From: Prochlorococcus sp. AG-347-L20 | GTDB lineage: Bacteria > Cyanobacteriota > Cyanobacteriia > PCC-6307 > Cyanobiaceae | Length of the DNA stretch: 64,000 bases | NCBI GenBank assembly: GCA_003281225.1 | Contig: QCCP01000009.1 | Span: 1 to 64,000 of the forward strand | Direction of reading: 5' to 3' | Part shown: piece by piece, positions 54,454 to 62,695 of the stretch | How positions within the stretch are numbered: position 1 is the stretch's first letter | Layout: every line of letters starts with the position of its first letter | Position numbers and translations under genes: made by a program | Notes under the pieces: generated by a model | What the model saw: the letters and a program-made list of their open reading frames with translations, nothing else | Told to the model about the DNA's origin: nothing | Databases searched by the model: none

Positions 54454-55719
54454 TTAAAGTTTTTTTATTGAATTAACAATTATAGAAGCAAGTTTTTTTG
54501 AAGCACCTTTATTGCCTCTTTCTTTGTGTAGATTATCCCTCATACTTTTTAATTGATTTCTATTTTTAATAAGAAATAATACTTCTCTTGCAATTTTTAT
54601 TGGCGAAATATTTCCTATTCTTTCAGGGACAATCATTCTTTTAGCTTTAATATTTGGCCAAGCAAAAAACTTCTTTTTTTTAAAATATAAATTTTTAATT
54701 ATAAAAGTTAGGAATCTATTTATGAATGAAATTTTTCCAATTACTCCAAAAATGCCATCCCATGCATTCATCATATTTAAATGTTGAGTTGGAAGAACAA
54801 CTAACATTGGAAGACTAATTGCTGCTAATTCTGCAGTATTTGCTCCTACAGTTGTAATTGCAAGATCACATTCTTTCAATATTTCATAACAAGGATGTTT
54901 CTTGATTAGATAAATCTTTGTATTTTTTGATGTTTCAATTACATAATCAAAACGAGAGGATTTGAAGTTTTTAATTGTTTTGATTTTTGATGAGTAATAT
55001 TTAGAAATTGGATTTTTGTTGCTTTGAAAAAATAAATATTCACTTTTATCAGTAGTTGGTGCAATGGGAATTATAAAATTTATATTTTGATTTTCTTCAG
55101 CGATATGATCTGCAACTTCTAAGAAGAAAGGAATTCCAACAGAAAGCTTTGCTTTCTTAGAACCAGGCAACAATGCAATGTAGTGTTTTTCTTTATTTCT
55201 TAATGATATTTCGCTATTAAGTTTGATATCTGCCATCAAATCGCCAATTACCTTACATTTATAATGAAATTTTTTAGGTATTAATTCTTTTACTTTTACA
55301 TTCATCGCAACAATTTCGTCGGTCCATTTAGGCCATCGCGCAACCCATTCAGCATAAGTGATATTTAAATAACCTAATCTTTTTGCTAATAAAATGCTCC
55401 AAAATTGATCCCCACCAAGGAAAATAACTACCCCCTTTTTTGGCCAATTAGCAAAAGAATGTGGATTTATTAATAATTTCCAAAAACTTTTCGATTTTGT
55501 AATTAATTCGAATTTATTCCATGAATTTGCAACTAAAAATTCTTTACCAGTGGCATTTGGGCAAGGAACAAGGACTAACCTAAGAGTGAAATCGTGTTTA
55601 TCTTCATCACACAGAGATTGATTTATTTTGTTCAGCTCATTCACTACGGGATTCACCCATGTAGCTAATTCACCGGGACCATTGGTAATTATAACTACTG
55701 CAACTGATTTTTTTTTCAT
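54454..55719 (-). CDS. Lipid-A-disaccharide synthase-related protein
   Basis: A 421-residue GT-B-type protein, resembling the LpxB-related family seen in cyanobacteria. Segments are ITNGPGELATWVNPVVNEL, the VIFLGGDQFWSILLAKRLGYLN region, IALLPGSKKAKL, and CDLAITTVGANTAELAAISLPMLVVLPTQHLN. The frame is open to 55785, but that extension would run through tRNA-Leu, so I chose the ATG at 55719. Whether it makes lipid A is unclear, and it may act on another glycolipid. Confidence 0.85.
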   Translation of the reverse strand: MKKKSVAVVIITNGPGELATWVNPVVNELNKINQSLCDEDKHDFTLRLVLVPCPNATGKEFLVANSWNKFELITKSKSFWKLLINPHSFANWPKKGVVIFLGGDQFWSILLAKRLGYLNITYAEWVARWPKWTDEIVAMNVKVKELIPKKFHYKCKVIGDLMADIKLNSEISLRNKEKHYIALLPGSKKAKLSVGIPFFLEVADHIAEENQNINFIIPIAPTTDKSEYLFFQSNKNPISKYYSSKIKTIKNFKSSRFDYVIETSKNTKIYLIKKHPCYEILKECDLAITTVGANTAELAAISLPMLVVLPTQHLNMMNAWDGIFGVIGKISFINRFLTFIIKNLYFKKKKFFAWPNIKAKRMIVPERIGNISPIKIAREVLFLIKNRNQLKSMRDNLHKERGNKGASKKLASIIVNSIKKL

Positions 55720-55744
55720 TGCAGTTAAACCAGAATAGATTAAG

Positions 55745-55826
55745 TGCGGACGGCGAGACTTGAACTCGCAAGGCCGAAGCCACACGCTCCTTAGACGTGC
55801 GCGTCTACCAATTCCGCCACGTCCGC
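55745..55826 (-). tRNA. tRNA-Leu (anticodon AAG)
   Basis: On the minus strand an 82-base cloverleaf is seen: acceptor GCGGACG / CGTCCGC with discriminator A, the TGGCGGAATTGGTAGACGC D region, anticodon stem CACGT / GCGTG, loop CTAAGGA, and a long variable arm (TGGCTTCGGCC), with T loop GTTCAAGTC. The long variable arm and A73 mark tRNA-Leu. The loop gives anticodon AAG, decoding CUU, and if A34 becomes inosine, CUC and CUA as well. The 259 bases to accC hold no gene. Confidence 0.93.
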
Positions 55827-56085
55827 AAAGGGTTTTCAGTAACCGGGGGATGCCTAAACCTTAAAAATATCATACATTATTGGCTGAAATAAGCATGTAG
55901 TTCTAAAAGAGTTTTTTTGAATATGATGAATAATTTTTCTATTGCATAAAACAAATATTTATACATATATAACGTTTTAGGTTGTATTGTTAAAAATGTC
56001 TTCTAATCACAAAAAATTTTGTTGAATACTTTGGCAAATAATTTTTTATTTTAAGTCATTTCATTTCTTCAATTTTATTTTCACA

Positions 56086-57435
56086 ATGGTTGAAAAAGTT
56101 TTAATTGCTAATCGTGGAGAAATAGCTTTACGAATTGTCAGAAGTTGTAGAGAACTAGGGATCGCAACCGTTGCAGTTTATAGCACTGTAGATAAGAAAG
56201 CATTGCATGTTCAGCTTGCTGATGAGGCGGTTTGCGTTGGAGATTCATTAAGTAATAAGAGTTATTTAAATATTCCAAATATACTTGCTGCTGCTACATC
56301 CAGAGGAGTTGATGCTATTCATCCTGGTTATGGATTTCTTGCGGAAAATGATAAATTTGCTGAGATGTGTAACGATCATGGCATAGTTTTTATTGGCCCA
56401 TCTCCTAAAGCTATTAGATCTATGGGAGATAAATCTACAGCTAAAGAAACTATGGAAGCAGTTGGAGTTCCAACAGTACCTGGTAGTAAAGGCTTGTTAT
56501 CAAATGTTGATGAGGCTTATAAATTGGCAGATGATATTGGCTATCCGGTAATTATTAAAGCGACTGCTGGAGGAGGTGGAAGAGGTATGAGGTTGGTTGA
56601 AAACTCTGATAATCTCGAAAAAATGTTTAAAGCAGCTCAAGGCGAAGCAGAAGCAGCTTTTGGTAATGACGGTTTATATATGGAGAAATTTATAAAGAAG
56701 CCAAGACATGTAGAAATTCAAATTCTGGCCGACAGGTCAGGTAATGTTGTTCATTTAGGAGAGCGAGATTGTTCAGTTCAAAGAAGACATCAGAAGTTGC
56801 TAGAAGAGTCTCCTAGTCCTGCAATTAACACTGAGCTAAGAAAAAAAATGGGTAAAGCAGCTATTGCTGCTGCAAAAAGTATCGGCTACGAAGGTGCGGG
56901 GACAGTTGAATTTTTAGTTGATTATGATGATAATTTTTATTTTATGGAGATGAATACTAGGATTCAAGTTGAACATCCTGTTACTGAAATGGTTACAGGA
57001 GTTGATTTAATCGCTGAGCAAATTAAAATCGCAAGCGGAGCAAATTTGGAATTTAATCAGGATGATATCCATTTAAACGGTCATGCTATTGAATGTAGAA
57101 TCAATGCTGAAGATCCTTCTCACAATTTCCGACCATCACCTGGAAAAATAACTGGGTGGCTTCCTCCTGGAGGCCCTGGTGTAAGAGTGGATAGTCATGT
57201 TTATACAGGCTATGAAATACCTCCTTTCTATGACTCATTAATTGGTAAATTAATAGTCTGGGGAAAAGATCGTAATACTGCAATTAAGCGTATGAACAGG
57301 GCTTTAAATGAATGTGCAGTAACTGGTATTCCTACAACAATTAACTTTCATCTAACCCTACTGAATAAATCTAAATTTAAGCAGGGTAAGATACATACTA
57401 AATATGTAGAAGAAGAATTATTGCCAAATTACTGA
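56086..57435 (+). CDS. accC: Biotin carboxylase subunit of acetyl-CoA carboxylase
   Basis: A 449-residue ATP-grasp enzyme that carboxylates the biotin of AccB. Markers are the N-terminal [23 protein letters not shown], the Gly-rich loop [31 protein letters not shown], and [14 protein letters not shown]. The length is standard for the single-subunit form. accB is over 46 kb away in the window, so the two subunits are not in one operon here. Confidence 0.97.
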   Translation: MVEKVLIANRGEIALRIVRSCRELGIATVAVYSTVDKKALHVQLADEAVCVGDSLSNKSYLNIPNILAAATSRGVDAIHPGYGFLAENDKFAEMCNDHGIVFIGPSPKAIRSMGDKSTAKETMEAVGVPTVPGSKGLLSNVDEAYKLADDIGYPVIIKATAGGGGRGMRLVENSDNLEKMFKAAQGEAEAAFGNDGLYMEKFIKKPRHVEIQILADRSGNVVHLGERDCSVQRRHQKLLEESPSPAINTELRKKMGKAAIAAAKSIGYEGAGTVEFLVDYDDNFYFMEMNTRIQVEHPVTEMVTGVDLIAEQIKIASGANLEFNQDDIHLNGHAIECRINAEDPSHNFRPSPGKITGWLPPGGPGVRVDSHVYTGYEIPPFYDSLIGKLIVWGKDRNTAIKRMNRALNECAVTGIPTTINFHLTLLNKSKFKQGKIHTKYVEEELLPNY

Positions 57436-57453
57436 GAAATAGTTAAATGATTT

Positions 57454-57768
57454 TTATGAAATATGTGTATGTAATGCAAGTTTTATAAGCCCTTGCTGAC
57501 CGACTAAAATTTCTCTTAAAAAGCTTATAAAGCCGATCCAAATTACGGGTCCAACATCAACGCCTCCAATAGGAGGAATTAGTTTTCTTGTTAAATTAAG
57601 AATAGAGCTTGATGGTATTGAAATTAATAACCATAAACCTTTACTTATATCAATTTTTGGGTACCAAGTAAGTATTAATCTTATTAGAAAAACTATAGTT
57701 AGATATGAAAGAGAAATTCCTAAACTAATATCTAAAATTTGAAGAGAGTTTACAAGCAAGGAAATCAC
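57454..57768 (-). CDS. YggT-family membrane protein
   Basis: A 104-residue protein with two hydrophobic segments (about 10-32 and 40-52), the conserved RLILTWYP motif and the SILNLTRKLIPPIGGVDVGPVIWI loop, which together are typical of YggT (Ycf19-like) proteins. Cyanobacterial and plastid members are linked to thylakoid or division functions. Divergent from psbX with an 81-base spacer. Confidence 0.9.
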   Translation of the reverse strand: MISLLVNSLQILDISLGISLSYLTIVFLIRLILTWYPKIDISKGLWLLISIPSSSILNLTRKLIPPIGGVDVGPVIWIGFISFLREILVGQQGLIKLALHTHIS

Positions 57769-57849
57769 AATTATTTAATTCATCTTAATAAATAACCCAT
57801 TGAAACGTATTTAATTCGTATTATAAATTGAGAATTTAATATTTAAAAA

Positions 57850-58035
57850 GTGTTTCAAATCTCAAATTTATTACTAGCCGCAGATTTTTCTGCTCAAGTT
57901 GCAAATAATTCCGCAGTTGGAATGATAGGTAGTTTTATTGCCGCTGCCTTACTTATCGTTATTCCAGCCACTGCTTTTTTGATTTTTGTCAGCCAGAAAG
58001 ATTCTCTCGATCGTACTTCTACTGGAAGACGCTAG
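57850..58035 (+). CDS. psbX: Photosystem II protein PsbX
   Basis: A 61-residue protein with a leader (about 1-24) and one membrane segment, [31 protein letters not shown], which matches the PsbX transmembrane and stromal motif. PsbX sits near cytochrome b559 in photosystem II and helps bind quinone. The annotated start is GTG at 57850; an internal Met would give the short form. The longer form fits the extended PsbX type seen in marine picocyanobacteria. Confidence 0.85.
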   Translation: MFQISNLLLAADFSAQVANNSAVGMIGSFIAAALLIVIPATAFLIFVSQKDSLDRTSTGRR

Positions 58036-58115
58036 TTTTTGTAGAAGTTTTAAGTACACTATATATATAGGGGATATAAGTAACCCTTTAAAAAATAAAT
58101 TTTTGGAGAAAGAAT

Positions 58116-59045
58116 GTGGTCAATGCTAGTCTCAATTGGGCCAGTATTGTTGGTATAGTTCTCGCGGTATGTGGGGGAGGCCTTTATTTTTTGAGGTCTT
58201 TTAAGCCTGCCTTGGCAAGGGATTATGATGTTTTCTTTGCAGCAATTGGACTTTTGTGCGGAGGAATATTATTTTTTCAAGGCTGGAGGTTAGATCCTAT
58301 CCTTCAGTTTGGTCAGTTTTTATTAGCAGGAACTACAGTTTTTTTTGCATATGAAAGTGTGCGATTGAGGGGAGTTGCTACTGATCAAGCTAGAAGGTCA
58401 TCTTATTTTGATGATGATCCTATTTCTGATGCTCCCAGAAATTCTAGAGGCCGATTTAATTACGATTATGATAGGTTTGAAGAATCTGAAAGACCATCCA
58501 GAAGATTTAAACCTCAAGAAGATGAATTTGACGAAGAATATACGGAAGGGATATCTCGTAGGAAGGATGTTTCAAGAGCTATACCTTCTGCTGCAGCAAG
58601 TAGAAGTAGGTCATCTACGAGGGGAATAAGTCAGTTTGAAAATGACGAACCTATAAGAAGGAGAAGGCAGACTTCTGAAGATAGAAATAGTAAACAACCT
58701 GAGACAAATAACTTTGGTGAGAGAAGAAATTTATCTCGTGATGAAGTTAAAACAGGGACAAGACCCAGAATGAATCGTACAGTATCCAGAAGAGACAATA
58801 TCTCTGCTCCTGATGATTCTTCTCCAATAAGAAAAAAACCTACTAGATCCTCTATTAGGCAACAAACTTCAGCAGCTCAAGTAGAAGATGCTTCATTTAA
58901 AGATGCTAATCAAGCCAAAAAACCACGTGAGACTCGTAGAGTAAGCTCTTCGGCTAGATCAAGTTCAAAAAATCAAAATAGTAGATATAATGTTGGAACA
59001 AATAAGAAGAAACCAAGAGATAACAGTTCTAGATTTGATGATTAG
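58116..59045 (+). CDS. ycf66: Ycf66-family membrane protein with basic tail
   Basis: A 309-residue protein. The N-terminal Ycf66 domain has about three membrane segments (10-27, 41-54, 65-80) with the motif LRSFKPALARDYDVFFAAIGLLCGGILFFQGWRLDPILQFGQFLLAGTT. The remaining 220 residues are a disordered Arg/Ser/Asp-rich tail. Start is GTG at 58116, behind GGAGAA at 58104-58109. Ycf66 is conserved in photosynthetic lineages and its function is not known. It is convergent with hli. Confidence 0.9.
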   Translation: MVNASLNWASIVGIVLAVCGGGLYFLRSFKPALARDYDVFFAAIGLLCGGILFFQGWRLDPILQFGQFLLAGTTVFFAYESVRLRGVATDQARRSSYFDDDPISDAPRNSRGRFNYDYDRFEESERPSRRFKPQEDEFDEEYTEGISRRKDVSRAIPSAAASRSRSSTRGISQFENDEPIRRRRQTSEDRNSKQPETNNFGERRNLSRDEVKTGTRPRMNRTVSRRDNISAPDDSSPIRKKPTRSSIRQQTSAAQVEDASFKDANQAKKPRETRRVSSSARSSSKNQNSRYNVGTNKKKPRDNSSRFDD

Positions 59046-59321
59046 CTATAAGATTCCTGCCCATTTTAAAAACGATTGTTTACTAAATAATTCAATCAAT
59101 ACTATTGCAAGGAAGCCAATCATTGCGAATCTTCCATTAGTTATTTCAGAATAACTACTCCATCCAAATTTATATTCATCTTTAATTTCTATAGATTGTT
59201 CATCTAATTTATTGTTTCCAATTTGTTCATTGATGTAATCAGGATCGTTCTGCTGTTCTATCAAACTCTCATTTTCTAAATTAGTGGCTTCTGAGTTAGT
59301 TTGTTCTTCTTTAGAATTCAT
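59046..59321 (-). CDS. hli: High-light-inducible protein (Hli/ELIP family)
   Basis: A 91-residue protein with a long acidic Gln/Asn-rich N-terminal extension (about 1-50). A single chlorophyll-binding helix has the motif SEITNGRFAMIGFLAIVLIELF (about 58-80). Hli proteins bind chlorophyll and carotenoid and protect photosystems under high light and stress. It is 8 bases downstream of the ABC transporter gene in the same direction. The stop is adjacent to ycf66. Confidence 0.92.
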   Translation of the reverse strand: MNSKEEQTNSEATNLENESLIEQQNDPDYINEQIGNNKLDEQSIEIKDEYKFGWSSYSEITNGRFAMIGFLAIVLIELFSKQSFLKWAGIL

Positions 59322-59329
59322 TTTTTTTG

Positions 59330-61312
59330 TTAATCCTTAAAATTATACTTATCAGAAGTCAATAATTTCCAGTCTCCTTGACCATTTAATTCTAAAATGT
59401 TCTCGTGAAAATCTTTTAAGCTAGGTCTATGTCCAACACTAATAAGGGAAAGTTCTCGTTCCTTTAGTAAACTATATAGTTTTTTTTCAGTGTTAATATC
59501 TAAAGCACTTGTTGCTTCATCAAGTACTGCAAATCTTGGAGAATTTAGTAAGAGTCTTGCAAAAGCCAATCTTTGTTGCTCGCCTAGGGAAAGAATTCGT
59601 GGCCAATCTTGTTTGATATCAAGATTAGGATACCGATCCACTAAGGTTTTTAAATTTACTTCATGTAGTACAGAAGTAAGATGTTCATCACTAAATTTAT
59701 TAACTTCTGTGGGGTAACATAATTGTTCCCTTAAAGAACCAAGTAACATATATGGTTTTTGAGGTATGAATAATAATTCCCCAATTTTTGGTTTTTTAAT
59801 TACTCCCTGATCGGGTTCCCATAAACCACTAATCATTCTTAGTAAAGATGTTTTCCCGCACCCAGATGGTCCTACAACCAAAAGTGATTGATTATTGTCG
59901 ATACTTAAATTTAAATTTTTAATGATTGTTTTATTTGATCCTGGCGGGCAAAGGTCAGCATTATTAATAAGAATTGAGGGGTAATCTGAAATAACGTTTT
60001 GATTGCTTGTAGGGTTGGTTTGACTAATGGATTCAACTTTTGATTGGAATCCCTCTAATCTGCCAATACCAGCAGTAAATTTTGCAAGTTCTTCGATTTG
60101 ATTAACAATGAAAAATAACGAACCTTCAACCATTCCAAATGCAAAGCTTGCCTGAATAAAGCGTCCATAATCAATATCACCCTTAAAGTAAGGGATTGCC
60201 ATTATTAAATATGGAAAGAAATTTCCAGCATAATTAATGGATCTTCTCATGACGTCTATTATTACTCTCCATATAATCAGTAAATTAAAGTTTCTCACCA
60301 CTTCTCCTAAGCGTCTTTCAGTTTCACTTCGCTCAGGATTCTCCCCAGAGTAAAAGGCTATTGATTCAGCATTATCTCTAATATGTACTAAGCCGTATCG
60401 AAAATCTGCTTCATATCTGAGTTGATCAAAGTCAATCTTTACAAGATTTTTTCCAGCAATTAAAAGGATAGAAGTTGCAAATGCAGCGTAACCAAATAAA
60501 GAAAAAGTAAGCGTTGTACTTATACTCCATAAAATAAGAATATTAAGTGAAAATGTTAGTAGGGCATCAAAAATACCTAATGTGAAAGAGAGACTTTGCC
60601 CGGTAAAAGCTCGGGTATCATCTGTGATTCTTTGATCGGGATTATCTACATCGGTTTGTTCTTCATCATTGGGATTTAATTGGTAATAAGCTTTATTAGT
60701 CATATAATCTTTGACTAAACTTTTTGAAAGCCATTCTCTCCAAATTATTCCTAACTTATATGTAAAAAATATTTGGGAAACACGTATTGGTAGAGCCACA
60801 GCGAAACAACAAGCGTAAATCCCCAATATCCGATAAAATCCATCTTCTTGTTTTTCTACTAAAGCATTTGTTAAATCTCTTGCAATAAATCCAATACCTG
60901 CGTTTATTCCGTTTACAGCTAAAAGCATTAATACAATTATTGCAAGGAACAACCAATGTAACCATCTACGATTTTTTAATTGACGTCTTAAGCTAAAAAA
61001 GCTCCCTGATCCAATTAGAAATAAGGCAGAGAAAAGCAATCCCCAACTACCAGCCCAAATTGAATTGACAGTACTTACTACACCTCCGAAATACTTTTCA
61101 AGAAAAATGGGTTGAAAGCTTTCAAAAAAACTGATTATTCCTGTAAGACCAACAAGTACTACTCCACCAACACAAAATAAAAGAGAAATCAAAAGCCATA
61201 TGAATTGAAATCCATTACATTGATCTATAGGCAGAAAAAATGGTTGAGATAACTTCCTTAATTTTTGTAATTGGTACAGTATTTTGGATTTATTATTAAC
61301 TGTTTTATTCAT
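59330..61312 (-). CDS. ABC transporter, fused permease and ATPase (SbmA/ABCD-type)
   Basis: A 660-residue half-transporter. An N-terminal membrane domain has six segments up to about 330. The intervening motif LRYEADFRYGLVHIRDNAESIAFYSGE, then VIWR-type helices, is typical of the SbmA/BacA and peroxisomal ABCD type. The nucleotide-binding domain has Walker A VVGPSGCGKTSLL, signature LSLGEQQRLAFARLL and Walker B FAVLDEATSAL. Related plant transporters carry fatty acyl or vitamin substrates; the substrate here is unknown. The stop leads to hli after 8 bases. Confidence 0.88.
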   Translation of the reverse strand: MNKTVNNKSKILYQLQKLRKLSQPFFLPIDQCNGFQFIWLLISLLFCVGGVVLVGLTGIISFFESFQPIFLEKYFGGVVSTVNSIWAGSWGLLFSALFLIGSGSFFSLRRQLKNRRWLHWLFLAIIVLMLLAVNGINAGIGFIARDLTNALVEKQEDGFYRILGIYACCFAVALPIRVSQIFFTYKLGIIWREWLSKSLVKDYMTNKAYYQLNPNDEEQTDVDNPDQRITDDTRAFTGQSLSFTLGIFDALLTFSLNILILWSISTTLTFSLFGYAAFATSILLIAGKNLVKIDFDQLRYEADFRYGLVHIRDNAESIAFYSGENPERSETERRLGEVVRNFNLLIIWRVIIDVMRRSINYAGNFFPYLIMAIPYFKGDIDYGRFIQASFAFGMVEGSLFFIVNQIEELAKFTAGIGRLEGFQSKVESISQTNPTSNQNVISDYPSILINNADLCPPGSNKTIIKNLNLSIDNNQSLLVVGPSGCGKTSLLRMISGLWEPDQGVIKKPKIGELLFIPQKPYMLLGSLREQLCYPTEVNKFSDEHLTSVLHEVNLKTLVDRYPNLDIKQDWPRILSLGEQQRLAFARLLLNSPRFAVLDEATSALDINTEKKLYSLLKERELSLISVGHRPSLKDFHENILELNGQGDWKLLTSDKYNFKD

Positions 61313-61342
61313 TACTCGACAAGTTTTATAAGTTTTAGCAGT

Positions 61343-61621
61343 CTATTGACCAAAGCCAATAAATGAAAGTGCCCAGTCAGGTAAATTTAAGTAATTCAAG
61401 ATTTTTGTATCAAACTTATGAACTATTGGAAAAGATTTATCTAATACCCACCATAAAAGAAAAGGCAGATTAAATAAAATTTGTAATTGCCATTTATAAG
61501 TTAAAACTCTCCAAATTTTTATTAACTTAGTTTTGAGTGAATCGTCTAGCTCTTCCCAATTTTTTGATATTAAATTGAATAAATTTTTGGATTCTGTATT
61601 TAAGGAATCTGGAGTATTCAT
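61343..61621 (-). CDS. Small hypothetical protein upstream of the ABC transporter
   Basis: A 92-residue protein with a charged helical N-terminal half (NLISKNWEELDDSLKTKLIKIWRVL) and a single hydrophobic, aromatic-rich segment (WQLQILFNLPFLLWWVLDKSF). It lies 30 bases upstream of the ABC transporter on the same strand and could be an accessory membrane protein. No family recognised. Confidence 0.7.
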   Translation of the reverse strand: MNTPDSLNTESKNLFNLISKNWEELDDSLKTKLIKIWRVLTYKWQLQILFNLPFLLWWVLDKSFPIVHKFDTKILNYLNLPDWALSFIGFGQ

Positions 61622-61667
61622 TGTGTTTTACCTTATTTATAACCCATAAACATTTCTTTCGAGAGTT

Positions 61668-62009
61668 TTAACCTGGGGGCCAATTCATTTTTCTTCCAGA
61701 CAAAAAATGAATATGTAAATGAAAAACTGTTTGTCCCGATTCTTCTCCAGTATTAATTACTGTTCTCCAATTAGTTAAATTTTTTGATTTAGATATTTTG
61801 CTACCAACAAAAAGTAAATGTCCTAATAAATTTGCATCTTCTTCAATACAATCTAATAAACTAATAATTGGCTTTTTTGGAATCACTAAAAAATGTACTG
61901 GTGCTTGAGCTTGGATATCATTAAACGCAATACAAAAATCATCTTCATAAAGCTTATCGCAAGGTATTTCTTCATTAATTATTTTTTGAAATATTGTAGT
62001 TTCAGTCAT
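61668..62009 (-). CDS. HIT-family nucleotide-binding protein
   Basis: A 113-residue protein of the Hint/HIT branch. Markers are the N-terminal FQKIINEEIPCDKLYEDDFCIAF, HFLVIPKKP, and the histidine triad HLHIHFLSG near the C-terminus. Such proteins hydrolyse AMP-linked substrates. It is preceded by def with 4 bases between them, on the same strand. Confidence 0.95.
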   Translation of the reverse strand: MTETTIFQKIINEEIPCDKLYEDDFCIAFNDIQAQAPVHFLVIPKKPIISLLDCIEEDANLLGHLLFVGSKISKSKNLTNWRTVINTGEESGQTVFHLHIHFLSGRKMNWPPG

Positions 62010-62013
62010 TAGA

Positions 62014-62619
62014 TTAATTAATAGAAATTACGTCTTTTTCGTTGAACCCTTCCTTTATAAGTTCTTTGTTCAAATCATCTTTTGATGTAACTCTATCAAC
62101 AAATAATATTCCGTTTAAGTGATCCATTTCGTGTTGAATACACCTGGCCAGAAGTCCATCTGCTTTCATTTTACGTGGTCTCCCCATTTCATCTCTAAAT
62201 TTTAATTTTATAGTTGATGGTCTTACTACATTCAAATATACGCCAGGTATACTTAAACAGCCTTCTTCGTATGAATTAAGGGTTGTTCCAAAGTCTGTAA
62301 TTTCTGGATTGATTAATATTAGAGGTTCTGCTGCTGAATCTTCAAAATTTACATCTATGACAAGAAGCTCTTTGTTGATACCAATTTGAGGCGCTGCAAG
62401 TCCGATTCCTTTAGCTGCGTACATGCTTTGAAGCATTTCTCTAGAAAGTTTTCTAATCGATTCGTCAACCTTAGTTATTCTTTTGGAATTTTGTCTTAAT
62501 ACATCATCACCAAGTTTATAAATATCTAGAGATGGCTTACCTGTTTGTTCTTTTGCAATTTTTTCTGAGCTTCCATTTGTTCTTGACTTTTTTGCAAGTT
62601 GTGAAAAATGGTTTGCCAC
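62014..62619 (-). CDS. def: Peptide deformylase
   Basis: A 201-residue metalloenzyme that removes the formyl group from nascent proteins. The three motifs are GIGLAAPQIG, EGCLSIPG and QHEMDHLNG, holding the Cys and two His metal ligands plus the catalytic Glu. A short N-terminal extension (about 1-30) is variable. It is divergent from the S9 peptidase gene with a 76-base spacer and is likely cotranscribed with the HIT gene. Confidence 0.97.
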   Translation of the reverse strand: MANHFSQLAKKSRTNGSSEKIAKEQTGKPSLDIYKLGDDVLRQNSKRITKVDESIRKLSREMLQSMYAAKGIGLAAPQIGINKELLVIDVNFEDSAAEPLILINPEITDFGTTLNSYEEGCLSIPGVYLNVVRPSTIKLKFRDEMGRPRKMKADGLLARCIQHEMDHLNGILFVDRVTSKDDLNKELIKEGFNEKDVISIN

Positions 62620-62695
62620 GTTAAAAAAGTTTTTAGATAAGAGTTTAGCTATAAAAATACTAGCACTTTAATTTACTTTCTTTATATTTTTTTAA

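Noticed and set aside
55720-55785. Upstream extension of the LpxB-related ORF to an ATG at 55785
   Set aside because: It would translate through the tRNA-Leu gene; the ATG at 55719 gives the family-like N-terminus.
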